DNA from: Methylotenera versatilis 7
GTDB lineage: Bacteria; Pseudomonadota; Gammaproteobacteria; Burkholderiales; Methylophilaceae
Direction of reading: 5' to 3'
Length of the DNA: 64,000 nucleotides
NCBI RefSeq assembly: GCF_000799165.1
Contig: NZ_JUGF01000001.1
Span: 1-64,000, forward strand
Below the pieces are notes generated by a model. The model was not told the origin of the DNA, made no database searches, and saw only the letters and a program-made list of their open reading frames with translations. Shown piece by piece: positions 29,522-37,435 of the stretch (its first letter is position 1; each line of letters starts with the position of its first letter). Position numbers and translations under genes: made by a program.

Positions 29522-30058
29522 ATGAAGTGGTATCAAGTAATTAAGTTGCTGGGCGTGGGATTGATAATGCTAAATGCGGCAGGTTGTGCATCAACTGCAA
29601 ATACGTTCCATAATTCAATAAGCTCAAATAAAACTGGGTCAATTGTTGGTTTTGCTTTGAGCAGTGCTCCCAGTAGTACGCAAAAAGAAAAGCTGGAGTA
29701 TTGTGAAAAATTTAACCTGAATGATCCGCGTTGTTCAGATCACGATTACAGCATGGTAGCCGTTATGTCCGAATTCGGTTTCGCTAAGGCGTGGACTGGT
29801 GGTTTTGGCTTCGCCCACAAATCACTAAATCTGCCAGACAACTCAAAAAGCGGATGCGGAACAAATGGAAGTCAAGATCAAAAGTGCACCTATGTCAAAT
29901 TACAGGTAGTGCCGAACAGCGTTGGAACGGTCTCTGAAGTAGTTTCACGCCCTGGCGATGGTAAGTGTAAGTGGGGTGGACTTCCACGCGCTGGCGGCGT
30001 GGTATGTGCAGGTGTATTCGATTACAAAACCGATAACCAAGCAGCAGTTTCTCAATAA
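29522..30058 (+). CDS. Predicted lipoprotein, cysteine-rich family (copy 1)
   Basis: 178 residues. Lipoprotein signal with lipobox NAAGC (Cys22). The mature part has CEKFNLNDPRC followed by DHDY, then KCTYVKLQVVPNSVG and KCKWGGLPRAGGVVC. The protein at 39172-39735 shares all three blocks, and the small protein at 30088 shares the first. The cysteines probably form disulfides in the periplasm. It sits in the exported-protein/VirB cluster; possible roles include pore anchoring or entry exclusion, but none is shown. Confidence 0.82.
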   Translation: MKWYQVIKLLGVGLIMLNAAGCASTANTFHNSISSNKTGSIVGFALSSAPSSTQKEKLEYCEKFNLNDPRCSDHDYSMVAVMSEFGFAKAWTGGFGFAHKSLNLPDNSKSGCGTNGSQDQKCTYVKLQVVPNSVGTVSEVVSRPGDGKCKWGGLPRAGGVVCAGVFDYKTDNQAAVSQ

Positions 30059-30087
30059 TAACTAACAAACTTTTTAAAGGGTTAAGC

Positions 30088-30420
30088 ATGAAAAAACTAA
30101 CTTTAGCATTACTACTTTCATTAGCATCTGGTGCTGCATTTTCTGCCGAAATTACTGGCCAGCTTATCGGCAATGACACTTCGGTCGAAGAGGCCTGCAA
30201 AGGCATTTACAAGGCAGATGATCGCTGTGTCACTCCTAACGATTATTTACTGTCTGCAATTGTCGCTAATAAAACTGAATCCGAAACTCTTAATGATGGC
30301 GAGGAAGTAGAAGCGGTTATTGCACTAATTAAAAAGTCAGATTTTGAAAGTCTCGAAGGTAAAACGGTAACTGCAAAATATGAGCCAGGTCAATTCGCAG
30401 AAATTATCGAAACAAAATAA
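30088..30420 (+). CDS. Small exported protein sharing the Cx8RC motif
   Basis: 110 residues. Clear signal peptide (MKKLTLALLLSLASGAAFSA). The mature part carries CKGIYKADDRC followed by PNDYLLSAI, the same spacing as in the lipoproteins at 29522 and 39172. The C-terminal half is acidic with no known domain. RBS AAAGGGTTAAGC. It is followed directly by a strong terminator. Confidence 0.82.
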   Translation: MKKLTLALLLSLASGAAFSAEITGQLIGNDTSVEEACKGIYKADDRCVTPNDYLLSAIVANKTESETLNDGEEVEAVIALIKKSDFESLEGKTVTAKYEPGQFAEIIETK

Positions 30421-30425
30421 CCAAT

Positions 30426-30447
30426 CCTGCTTCGGCAGGTTTTTTTT
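30426..30447 (+). terminator. Rho-independent terminator (UUCG loop)
   Basis: CCTGC-TTCG-GCAGG followed by eight T, 5 bp after the stop codon of the preceding gene. It splits the exported-protein block from the VirB5-like gene. Confidence 0.92.
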
Positions 30448-30475
30448 GCTCGTTGTACAGAAAGGACAAGCGCAA

Positions 30476-31285
30476 GTGTTTAAACAAAAAATTATATTGA
30501 TCCCATTGTTAAGTGCATTTCTAAATACAAATGCAATGGCAGGCGGTGCAGCAGGCGGCGGAGCGTCTGAGGTTACTCAGGTTATGAATAATGGCGAGCT
30601 GATTGCGTCTGTTAGCAAGCAGTCTCAAATCGTGGCTGGTCAAATACGCGATTACACAGTTCAAATGAACCAACTGGCCAATGATCTGCAGAACTTAAAA
30701 AACGTACCAGTTGCCTTGGTTGCAAAAGCACTTAAGCCATACAAAAGTACCTTAAAAGCATTGGGCGAGTTGTATGTTGCGACCAACGAGGTGCATAAAT
30801 CAAGTACAGATGCGTTTGATGCCCTACAAAGACGTAGGGCTGAAATGCGCAATTTGAATATGACTCCGACAGAATATTTGAATGCCGAGGCCTTGCTAGC
30901 CCACTCAAAAGGTGGTGTCTATAAAGCGCAAGCAGATCGTGATATTTCCGCATTCAAAAAAGCCGAGGAAAAGTCAGTGGCATTGGCTGCCATGGAGTCT
31001 CAAATATCAGCGGTAGGTGGCAACGTAGAAGGCCTTCAGTTGTTAGCCCAACAAAACCAAATAATGGCAGGTGAGCTGATGGAAATGAACGCCCAGATTC
31101 GTGAAAAATCACTTCAAGACAACATTGCTAAACAGCAGCAACAGGCAATTGAGGAAGAGAACAAAAAACGCGAAATTGCGTTACGAGAAAAGGCTCAAAA
31201 ATCCTATACCGCAACACAAAATGCCATCAATAGTGGGAAATACGATGTTGAGGCCAACCGAAAAAGACTACTAAAGGACATGTAA
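30476..31285 (+). CDS. VirB5/TrbJ-like exported protein
   Basis: 269 residues from GTG 30476, preceded by AAAGGACAAGCGCAA. This start gives a signal peptide (hydrophobic KIILIPLLSAFL, cleavage near AMA/GG). An ATG at 30380 would lie inside the previous gene and terminator. The mature protein is almost wholly helical with heptad-like stretches (IAKQQQQAIEEENKKREIALREKAQ). The N-terminal part VMNNGELIASVSKQSQIVAGQIRDYTVQMNQLANDLQNLKN resembles TrbJ/VirB5 proteins, minor pilus or surface components of type IV secretion. A VirB6-like gene two genes on supports this; no secretion ATPase is nearby. Confidence 0.7.
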   Translation: MFKQKIILIPLLSAFLNTNAMAGGAAGGGASEVTQVMNNGELIASVSKQSQIVAGQIRDYTVQMNQLANDLQNLKNVPVALVAKALKPYKSTLKALGELYVATNEVHKSSTDAFDALQRRRAEMRNLNMTPTEYLNAEALLAHSKGGVYKAQADRDISAFKKAEEKSVALAAMESQISAVGGNVEGLQLLAQQNQIMAGELMEMNAQIREKSLQDNIAKQQQQAIEEENKKREIALREKAQKSYTATQNAINSGKYDVEANRKRLLKDM

Positions 31286-31288
31286 AAA

Positions 31289-31555
31289 ATGACAAAAATT
31301 AAACCAATTTACCGAGGAATACTGCATTTTTTCTGGGTACCTGAAGATGATGCTGCCAAGATTGTTGAGTCAATAAATAAATATGAAAAAGGTGTGACTG
31401 GCGACGATAGAAATGCACCAAAAATGGGGCTTAAGAGGTCATATGTAGCTTGGTCAGTAAGCATTACGTACTTCGAAACACCTTACCTCATTTATCTATT
31501 CATTTTTTGCTTTGGGTTTTTTATTCCAGCAAAATTCATTAGCTCATTTTTCTAA
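31289..31555 (+). CDS. Small membrane protein between VirB5- and VirB6-like genes
   Basis: 88 residues with one C-terminal hydrophobic segment (LIYLFIFCFGFFIPAKFI). The soluble N-terminal part is basic and contains FFWVPEDDAAKIVESINKY. It starts 3 bp after the preceding stop with GGACATG upstream. The location suggests a small inner-membrane partner of the secretion-like proteins. No family recognised. Confidence 0.72.
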   Translation: MTKIKPIYRGILHFFWVPEDDAAKIVESINKYEKGVTGDDRNAPKMGLKRSYVAWSVSITYFETPYLIYLFIFCFGFFIPAKFISSFF

Positions 31556-31567
31556 AGGCACATTTCA

Positions 31568-32635
31568 ATGGCAGATCTCACGGCAATAAAACCAGTTATA
31601 ACCAATGTGTTGCAGGCAATGGACAGCGTAGGAGTAGAGCTGTCGGCGAAACTTGGCGGTATGGATGGGGTAGGTTTTAAATTTTTAGGCATCGTATTTG
31701 CCCTAATGTTTCTCTATAACGTATTCATTTTTATGATCGACGGTAGTAACAAAGTAATGGTTGATGTAACCAAACTACTTTTAACATATGTGATATTGGC
31801 TTCGATGATCATTGGGTGGAGTAGTCCAATGGGCGGCAATGGCCCAACGTCATCTGTATCAGTGAGCGGATTTTTCCTAAAAGCGATTCCAGATATTGCC
31901 GAAGAATTTACCAATGGCAAAGATGCAACGGTTGAGATTGTCGATAAATATGCTACTTCGATTGGGCAAATGTACAAGGTTTTGTCACCACCAGAAAAGG
32001 AAACGCAAAGCATTTCTGACAAATTGATCAATGCTGTGCCAATTGCTGGCTTTGCTACGACTGTAAGCTTAATCTCAGGTGGCAATGCAATGCAAAATGC
32101 CAGTGGAATATCGCTTTTTATCAGCATTATAATTTTAGTTATTGCCGTATTTTTTCAGCTTTGGGCACTAGTTACTTTTATATTTATTTTGAACGCAGGC
32201 CAGCTAATGATGTATGTTGGCCTTGCGCTAGGACCTATCCTTATTCCATTTTTACTAATACCAAAACTGAGTTTCTTGTTTGATGGTTGGCTTAAATTCA
32301 TGATTTCAGCGAGTTTGTTTAAGGTCGTTGCTGTATTGGTTGGATTGTTGTCACTTGGCACAATCGATGCGATTGTTGTTTATAGCAACGCGGCATCAAC
32401 TGGCGATGAAAACATAATCTTTCTGTCACTAATGGTTCTTTTTTTTGCGATGCTCGGAAAACAGATGATGGGATTAGCTGACAATATTGCATCTTCAATT
32501 GCAACAGGTGGTGCTAATTCAGGTGGTGCGGGCGATAGTCATGCACTATTGGTTGGAGCTGCCAGGACAAATAATAGAGGCAGCAGTACGAAAGAAAAAG
32601 TGATAAAAGCCGAAAAGACTACAAAAGCTGCTTAG
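31568..32635 (+). CDS. VirB6/TrbL-like polytopic inner-membrane protein
   Basis: 355 residues with about six hydrophobic segments. They cluster near 38-80, then around 178-255 (SLFISIIILVIAVFFQLWALVTFIFILNAGQ and the conserved-looking MMYVGLALGPILIPFLLIPKLSFLFDGWLKFMI), and 280-300. A hydrophilic Gly/Ser-rich cytoplasmic tail ends in Lys-rich sequence. This layout, with the LGPIxIPFLL..FxxWLKFMI core, is typical of VirB6/TrbL channel proteins of type IV secretion. It ends the operon-like run; a strong terminator follows. A complete machine is not encoded in the window. Confidence 0.82.
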   Translation: MADLTAIKPVITNVLQAMDSVGVELSAKLGGMDGVGFKFLGIVFALMFLYNVFIFMIDGSNKVMVDVTKLLLTYVILASMIIGWSSPMGGNGPTSSVSVSGFFLKAIPDIAEEFTNGKDATVEIVDKYATSIGQMYKVLSPPEKETQSISDKLINAVPIAGFATTVSLISGGNAMQNASGISLFISIIILVIAVFFQLWALVTFIFILNAGQLMMYVGLALGPILIPFLLIPKLSFLFDGWLKFMISASLFKVVAVLVGLLSLGTIDAIVVYSNAASTGDENIIFLSLMVLFFAMLGKQMMGLADNIASSIATGGANSGGAGDSHALLVGAARTNNRGSSTKEKVIKAEKTTKAA

Positions 32636-32644
32636 TAACATTTC

Positions 32645-32683
32645 AACGTATATTAAACCTTTTAAAATGGTTTAATATACGTT
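32645..32683 (+). terminator. Long hairpin terminator after the VirB6-like gene
   Basis: 15-bp perfect stem AACGTATATTAAACC / GGTTTAATATACGTT with a 9-base loop, 10 bp after the stop codon. The U-tract is weak, but position and stability support termination. Confidence 0.75.
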
Positions 32684-32736
32684 GTTAATTGGGTTCAAAG
32701 CAGATGTAAGTAGTGAAAAGGATTTCGAAATAGAAG

Positions 32737-32904
32737 ATGGCCAGAGCGATTAAAAAACAAGAGTTGATACTAGATGCTAGGCTCACAATTAAATTGCCCG
32801 CAACGGAGCTTAAAGAGCTGAAAATGATTGCCTTGAAGAACGACACCACCTTGTCAGACTTTGTAAGGGCCGCAATCGAAGAACATAGAAAGAAATTGAA
32901 GTGA
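32737..32904 (+). CDS. Ribbon-helix-helix (CopG/Arc-like) DNA-binding protein
   Basis: 55 residues. The strand-helix-helix pattern LTIKLPATELKELKMIALK then TTLSDFVRAAIEEH is typical of RHH dimers. The beta strand (ARLTIKL) should contact DNA and the second helix holds the dimer. Such proteins act as antitoxins, plasmid copy-control or partition regulators. Its stop overlaps the GTG start of the next gene (GTGA), so they are coupled. The partner is not a recognised toxin. Confidence 0.8.
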   Translation: MARAIKKQELILDARLTIKLPATELKELKMIALKNDTTLSDFVRAAIEEHRKKLK

Positions 32905-33110
32905 AATCAGACGTTCAAAGCATTCGGCTGGATCATTTAAATGGTGAGGTTGCTTGTTATGTTGGGACAACCAAAATCTGCTCAGTCAATAAAGAATTAC
33001 TAAATCTGAATTCATCAGCTGATATTGAAGAGCTCATCAAAATCAACGGCTCAATTTCCATGGCCATAAAAACCATTCAAGAATCTTCTAGTGTTAAGCG
33101 CTCCTTCTAG
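32901..33110 (+). CDS. Hypothetical partner of the ribbon-helix-helix protein
   Basis: 69 residues starting at GTG 32901 inside the stop codon region of the RHH gene (4-bp overlap). Short strands then helix (VQSIRLDHLNGEVACYVGTTKI; ADIEELIKINGSISMAIKTI). No motif of a known toxin. The coupling suggests joint function with the RHH protein; a toxin-antitoxin role is possible but unsupported by sequence. Confidence 0.6.
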   Translation: MKSDVQSIRLDHLNGEVACYVGTTKICSVNKELLNLNSSADIEELIKINGSISMAIKTIQESSSVKRSF

Positions 33111-33225
33111 ATTGGTAACTCCCTTAATTTGCATGCTTTAAGTCAAGCTGTGCCTAATAAAGCATTGGAGCGGACAAGGCGCTGAATTCAGAGTTGGCGA
33201 TAAAATCCAATAAAAAGTCACGAGC

Positions 33226-34101
33226 ATGGATGAAATTCAAAAAATAATTAGTCGCTATGATGAGGTGTATATTTCAGAAAGCTTGAAATCCCTTGAAGAT
33301 ATTAATAAATTCACAGGGCTTTTCGTTAAAGATGTGGCTGAAATTTATGATTGCATAACACGGATAAGGAACGTTGATAGGAACCCTGTAGGCTTTTCAT
33401 TAGATGATGCACCGATTTTGGGATTGCTTACAAAAATATGGAAGTTACTCAAGGAAATCGTTACATATTACGATAAAAATAATGCTGAAATAATTAGCAT
33501 ATTAGAAAGACCTCTTCTGGAGGCATCAATTATTGCTCAATATTTACTAATGCAAGATTCCGCAGTAATGGAAGACTATCGAAAGTGCTCTTATAAAGAT
33601 CGACTAAGAATATTGAGGGAGTTAAAGGATGGTTCCCATTTTTTTGATACTAAAGCAGGTAAGAGATTGCTTGTGTCAATTCAAGAAAAAATGGATCTCG
33701 AAGGTTTTACTGAAGAAAGCTTTCAATCTCAGAAGAAAAATAGCTGGAAGTTACAAGGGAAAAATTTTTTTGAAATTTTTAAAGAAATCACGGATGAAGA
33801 TCTTTATAAATGTACCTACGGAATAATGTCAGAGTCAATTCATGGCTCATGGAATGAATCAATGGACTGGTGTCTTCAAAAAAATGAAGATTCAACATTT
33901 TCAGCTTTTCCTTTCTACCACGAAGCCGATGTAAGATACATCTGCCCAACTATCAAGTTTTGCAATGAACCTTATAGATTATGGTTAAAGAGGATAGACT
34001 GCGAAGATGAGTATTTAACGGCTGTTCTTGATTGGGTTGAGAGAGTAAATGCGAGAATATTTATGATTTATGATCAAAAGTATGATGGGCCAAATGGCTA
34101 A
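33226..34101 (+). CDS. DUF5677-like helical protein
   Basis: 291 residues, all-helical in appearance. Key segment: ISILERPLLEASIIAQYLL, then YRKCSYKDRLRILREL, and later YGIMSESIHGSWNESMDW. The pattern (R/E near the middle, late YxxxSxxxHGSW) resembles DUF5677 proteins, which have HEPN-like features and occur on mobile elements. Enzymatic activity is not established. A weak ribosome site precedes the ATG. The gene is AT-rich like its neighbours. Confidence 0.6.
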   Translation: MDEIQKIISRYDEVYISESLKSLEDINKFTGLFVKDVAEIYDCITRIRNVDRNPVGFSLDDAPILGLLTKIWKLLKEIVTYYDKNNAEIISILERPLLEASIIAQYLLMQDSAVMEDYRKCSYKDRLRILRELKDGSHFFDTKAGKRLLVSIQEKMDLEGFTEESFQSQKKNSWKLQGKNFFEIFKEITDEDLYKCTYGIMSESIHGSWNESMDWCLQKNEDSTFSAFPFYHEADVRYICPTIKFCNEPYRLWLKRIDCEDEYLTAVLDWVERVNARIFMIYDQKYDGPNG

Positions 34102-34138
34102 CAAAACGCGACTTTAGGCAAATACAAAAGGAAATTGA

Positions 34139-34423
34139 ATGAATTCCGAAAATGGAAAAATAGAAGGCAGCATGGAAATCTTAAAGGACTTCCAACTTAA
34201 CGGCACTATTACAGGTAATGCTACAGTTAAAAGCGGAGTGTACTTTAGGCTAAATGGAGTCGTTCTTGGCAATCTAACTATCGAGAATGGCGGTTCCTCT
34301 GATATCAATGGCGTAGTATGTGGCAATGTTATTAATGAGGGTGGCACAGTTAGCGTGACAGGTGTTGTTCAGGGCGCAATACATGGTGGGGCTAATATAA
34401 GTCCAAATGCAAAGATTGGTTGA
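34139..34423 (+). CDS. Short bactofilin-like beta-helical protein
   Basis: 94 residues with a repeating pattern of hydrophobic strands and NG/GN turns: ITGNATVKSG, LNGVVLGNLTIENGG, INGVVCGNVINEGG, VTGVVQGAIHGG. This is the right-handed beta-helix signature of bactofilins, polymer-forming cytoskeletal proteins. It is shorter than the usual 110-200 residues and lacks long disordered tails. AAGGAAATTGA precedes the ATG. A structural role is inferred; its use on a mobile element is unknown. Confidence 0.7.
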   Translation: MNSENGKIEGSMEILKDFQLNGTITGNATVKSGVYFRLNGVVLGNLTIENGGSSDINGVVCGNVINEGGTVSVTGVVQGAIHGGANISPNAKIG

Positions 34424-34558
34424 TCTTAATGCCTATCCACAAGTATTTTAGGGGATGGCAACACATAACTTGAATCTAAATCTCTATCAGGAATTCCAGA
34501 ATCTCTTGCAATAATCTTTGCTAAAGATAAGTTGTCGCATGATAGGCCTTGGTTATAC

Positions 34559-34591
34559 ATATAAAATCCACCACCCAATTAAGGGTGGTGG
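34559..34591 (-). terminator. Terminator at the 3' end of the candidate large RNA
   Basis: On the minus strand the stem CCACCACCC/GGGTGGTGG (34583-34591 with 34568-34576, 6-base loop) is followed by ATTTTATAT. A 9-bp GC-rich stem followed by a U-rich run supports leftward termination. Confidence 0.8.
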
Positions 34592-35901
34592 CGTGCCTAG
34601 TATTACCTAGTCGCGAGTTGTTTAGTCTCACGCTTGCCGCAATCGGCCAAATGCTACACAGTAGCCCGTAAATGAGTCGGTTCAATAGTCTGTTTATCAC
34701 GAGTTCAGACCAGTCGTTTAAAACACTTGCCAACAAAATATAAAAGGTCAGTTCATTAAGCTGTACCTAGTTTATTAAGTCTAAATCCACCACTTTTCGA
34801 GCAGTGTATCGCTATAGTCGCTCGAAAAACCCCGCCAAGGGTTTCTCGAGACTTCTGTTTGCCTGCCAAGGCAAAAGCACTTCTTTGTTACAACAACTTT
34901 TGGGATTCAACCCAACCGCACTGCGTACCCCTTTACTAACGGTGCCCTCGATGTTTTGAGGATTGCCAGACCTTTCGAGTCTGTTATTTATAGCCAATTA
35001 CTCAACTATAAAGCCAGGCTTGCGCCCAACAACAACTGTCTTTCAACAACACTTTCAGTAACCTTTCACCCTCCACGTACAAGCTGCGCATATTGCCTAT
35101 ATGCGCCGTGGGTAGGGCTTCAAGTAATTAGTCTCTTTTACATCTTCGTTATAGTACGTCGTAAGCTCACTGTATTAATCTACTAACATTGGCCTTTGCC
35201 AATCTTTCAGGGGACCGAGGTTCCATAGCATCTCCCTTACCGATTTCTAATACATTGTTTCCACTTATTCGCAGGCACTGGAGGCCCTAGCGACACTTTT
35301 AACGCGGCTTTGCAGCCTCTTTCCTACTTTGCTGTTTCCAGCTTATCAACCCGATTGACGCTCCTCCACGACTCCCTACAGCTTCCCAATTGACTGGTTC
35401 ACTATCTGGTAGCCACGATACTCACTTTTTCTAGAAGTGTTACCGTATGTGACCGTTTCGATCACTTTCATTGTGGGCCTCGGGTGAGGCACCAACCATG
35501 CAACATGTCTATCCCTAGATTTAGCTGCACAACTGGGCGGTGAGTTACACACCGTTTTATTACAAGACAGGGTTTAAGTCTTACTCGATATTTTGAGCTA
35601 TACACTTTCCCTCTTTCTTACTCGCACAATTTCTATAATTTAAAGCTTATTCAAGGGACAAGATAAAGTGGTGAGTTTAGTTTCAGAAAAAATTACTTTC
35701 TAAAGATTACCTCACCACCTCCCTTGATGCACCGCTGATGCGAATTTCTTGGCTGCGGCGCTAAGGTACTTCTCAGTTGGCTGACTGAGTATTGCGGTAA
35801 GTTGTTAGAGTTGGCGCTCCCCGAGAAGTCATCCTAAATGGCCTCTGGGGGAGCGCCAATCCTAGCGTCTTAAGTAGATTGTAGACTAGTTATTTTTGCT
35901 T
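34559..35901 (-). ncRNA. Candidate large structured non-coding RNA (~1.3 kb)
   Basis: About 1.3 kb with no plausible gene yet markedly different composition from the AT-rich flanks. Many short perfect helices: TTGGCGCTCCCC/GGGGAGCGCCAA (35811-35822, 35848-35859), CTCAGT/ACTGAG (about 35773-35790), GCGCATAT/ATATGCGC (35086-35093, 35099-35106), ATTGGC/GCCAAT near 35190, GCCTC/GAGGC near 35480, CGGTG/CACCG near 35545, TTTTCGAGC/GCTCGAAAA near 34800. Minus-strand orientation is indicated by a strong terminator at the left end and a promoter-like pair at the right end. Size and complexity recall giant bacterial RNAs such as GOLLD or ROOL, but I cannot match a family. No group II domain V or RNase P core was seen. 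Confidence 0.5.
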
Positions 35902-35907
35902 TTGTTA

Positions 35908-35935
35908 ATTTTATATAGGAACCTCTATATGTTAA
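35908..35935 (-). promoter_or_regulatory. Promoter-like -35/-10 pair for the candidate large RNA
   Basis: Reading the minus strand, TTAACA (35935-35930) and TAAAAT (35913-35908) are separated by 16 bp. This would start leftward transcription near 35901. Match to sigma-70 consensus is moderate. Confidence 0.45.
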
Positions 35936-36071
35936 CTAACAATAAATATGAACGCATATTAACAATCAAGAGCTTAACCATATTTGTTTATTTACAACAA
36001 AGACTTGCTTATTGATAATTAAAATCTTATTTTCTCAATACCTTAATTGCTTAAATTTGAAGAATTTAATT

Positions 36072-37412
36072 ATGCAAACTAAATATGTTCCACACTATTT
36101 CGGTGAATTAGTGATTCAAAAATTATCAGGTAGAGTTGGATGGTTAACTGCTGGTGTTGCATCATCTATTCCATGGCCGAAGCTAGATGTTTGGGTGCAG
36201 TATGGAGGAGATGATTATATTCTTAGGGGAACAGAACTTAACGGAAAACAGTCACCACCTTGCATCACAGTACCTTGTGATTCTCATCAAGTGGATGAAG
36301 TATTGGCTAAAGTTTATCGATTTACTTCAATACTAAGTTGGTATTTACATGGCTATGTAGATGTTTCTGGGTATGTTTCAGGATCACATCCTATGCTATA
36401 CGGTGACCCTATAAAGGTCTACTCCGAATTAGGTATTTACGGAAGTAAATCATTTAGTTGTAACCATATGCCAATAATAAAGAGTGAAAATGTGCGAAAA
36501 GCACTCGCATTTTGGCGCGAAGGTCAAAGGTTGCGGCGAGTGCACAGTAGTTATGCATTTCTAAGTTTTTATAAAGTCATAGAATCTCAATTTTCAAAAC
36601 CTGCCCTCAAAATAGCCTGGATTAATGAAAATTTAGATAAGTTAACTGCAAAAGCTGCTAGAAGAGTTTTAGACCTTCAAGGAGAAGGTATTGATGTAAG
36701 TAAGCATCTATTTGAAAGTGGAAGATGTGCAGTCGCACATGCAACCCTTGAAGGCGAGATCGTTGATCCAGATATACCAGCTGATAGGCGTAGACTAACA
36801 TCCGATATGGACATTATGGAACAGTTAGCTGAGCGTTACATTAGATGTGAATTAAAAGTCCCAAATGAAAGAACTTTGTATGAATCAAGAAATCGCTTAG
36901 AGCCATGGGAAATATTAATATCTCCTGAGAATTTAGCCATTCTAAAAAATGGCGAAACGCCATCGAACTTCACTGATTTAGATAATCTTTATGTTTCAGT
37001 AGGTTTATGGCCAGATGGACCAATCCTTGGATTGGAAAATATGATTATGCATGTTGACGTGATAGAAAGGGGTGTTGTAAAAATTGTACTATTCAATAAT
37101 CGAAAAACAGTATTTCTTGTGTTCTTTTTAGATTTCGTAAATGGCCGTTTACACGCCAATTTAGAAGATGGTGGTTTGTGTAAAGGTGACAATGATCCTA
37201 ATGAGGATGATGTTAGATCCTATTACTCTTTTTTCTATTATCTTCTATGGAATGGTATAGCGGAACTCACGTGTAATGACATTGAGCCAATTGATTGTGA
37301 AGTTATCATACCTGTGAATATTATTCCTCAAAATCCAATTGAGGCAATTGAAAAAACTATTTCAGCATTTCGCTTACAAGAAAATAAAAGCAAAGCATTA
37401 AAGTTGTATTAA
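36072..37412 (+). CDS. HEPN-motif-containing hypothetical protein
   Basis: 446 residues from ATG 36072; a TTG at 36012 would extend into AT-rich non-coding sequence. Region 145-235 is helical (FLSFYKVIES, KLTAKAARRVLDLQGEG) and ends with RCAVAHA, matching the HEPN RX4-6H motif (Arg218, His223) as found in ApeA-like domains. VDPDIPADRRRL follows. The C-terminal half is mixed alpha/beta with no known domain. HEPN domains are often RNA-cleaving parts of defence or stress systems. The gene is divergent from the candidate large RNA with about 170 bp between. The HEPN call rests on one motif. Confidence 0.55.
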   Translation: MQTKYVPHYFGELVIQKLSGRVGWLTAGVASSIPWPKLDVWVQYGGDDYILRGTELNGKQSPPCITVPCDSHQVDEVLAKVYRFTSILSWYLHGYVDVSGYVSGSHPMLYGDPIKVYSELGIYGSKSFSCNHMPIIKSENVRKALAFWREGQRLRRVHSSYAFLSFYKVIESQFSKPALKIAWINENLDKLTAKAARRVLDLQGEGIDVSKHLFESGRCAVAHATLEGEIVDPDIPADRRRLTSDMDIMEQLAERYIRCELKVPNERTLYESRNRLEPWEILISPENLAILKNGETPSNFTDLDNLYVSVGLWPDGPILGLENMIMHVDVIERGVVKIVLFNNRKTVFLVFFLDFVNGRLHANLEDGGLCKGDNDPNEDDVRSYYSFFYYLLWNGIAELTCNDIEPIDCEVIIPVNIIPQNPIEAIEKTISAFRLQENKSKALKLY

Positions 37413-37434
37413 ACTTTTAATGCTTCACTTTTTA
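37393..37434. terminator. Bidirectional terminator between convergent genes
   Basis: AAGCATTAAAGTT (37393-37405) pairs with AAACTTTTAATGCTT (37411-37425) with a one-base bulge. T-rich sequence lies to the right and A-rich to the left, so it can serve both the HEPN gene and the minus-strand gene. It overlaps the HEPN gene stop codon. Confidence 0.75.
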
Positions 37435-37435
37435 T

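Noticed and set aside
30380-30475. N-terminal extension of the VirB5-like protein
   Set aside because: It overlaps the previous gene and a terminator; GTG 30476 has a ribosome site and gives a proper signal peptide.
34559-35901. Group II intron or RNase P RNA
   Set aside because: A GTGCG-like start occurs on the minus strand but no domain V hairpin, reverse transcriptase or RNase P core was found.
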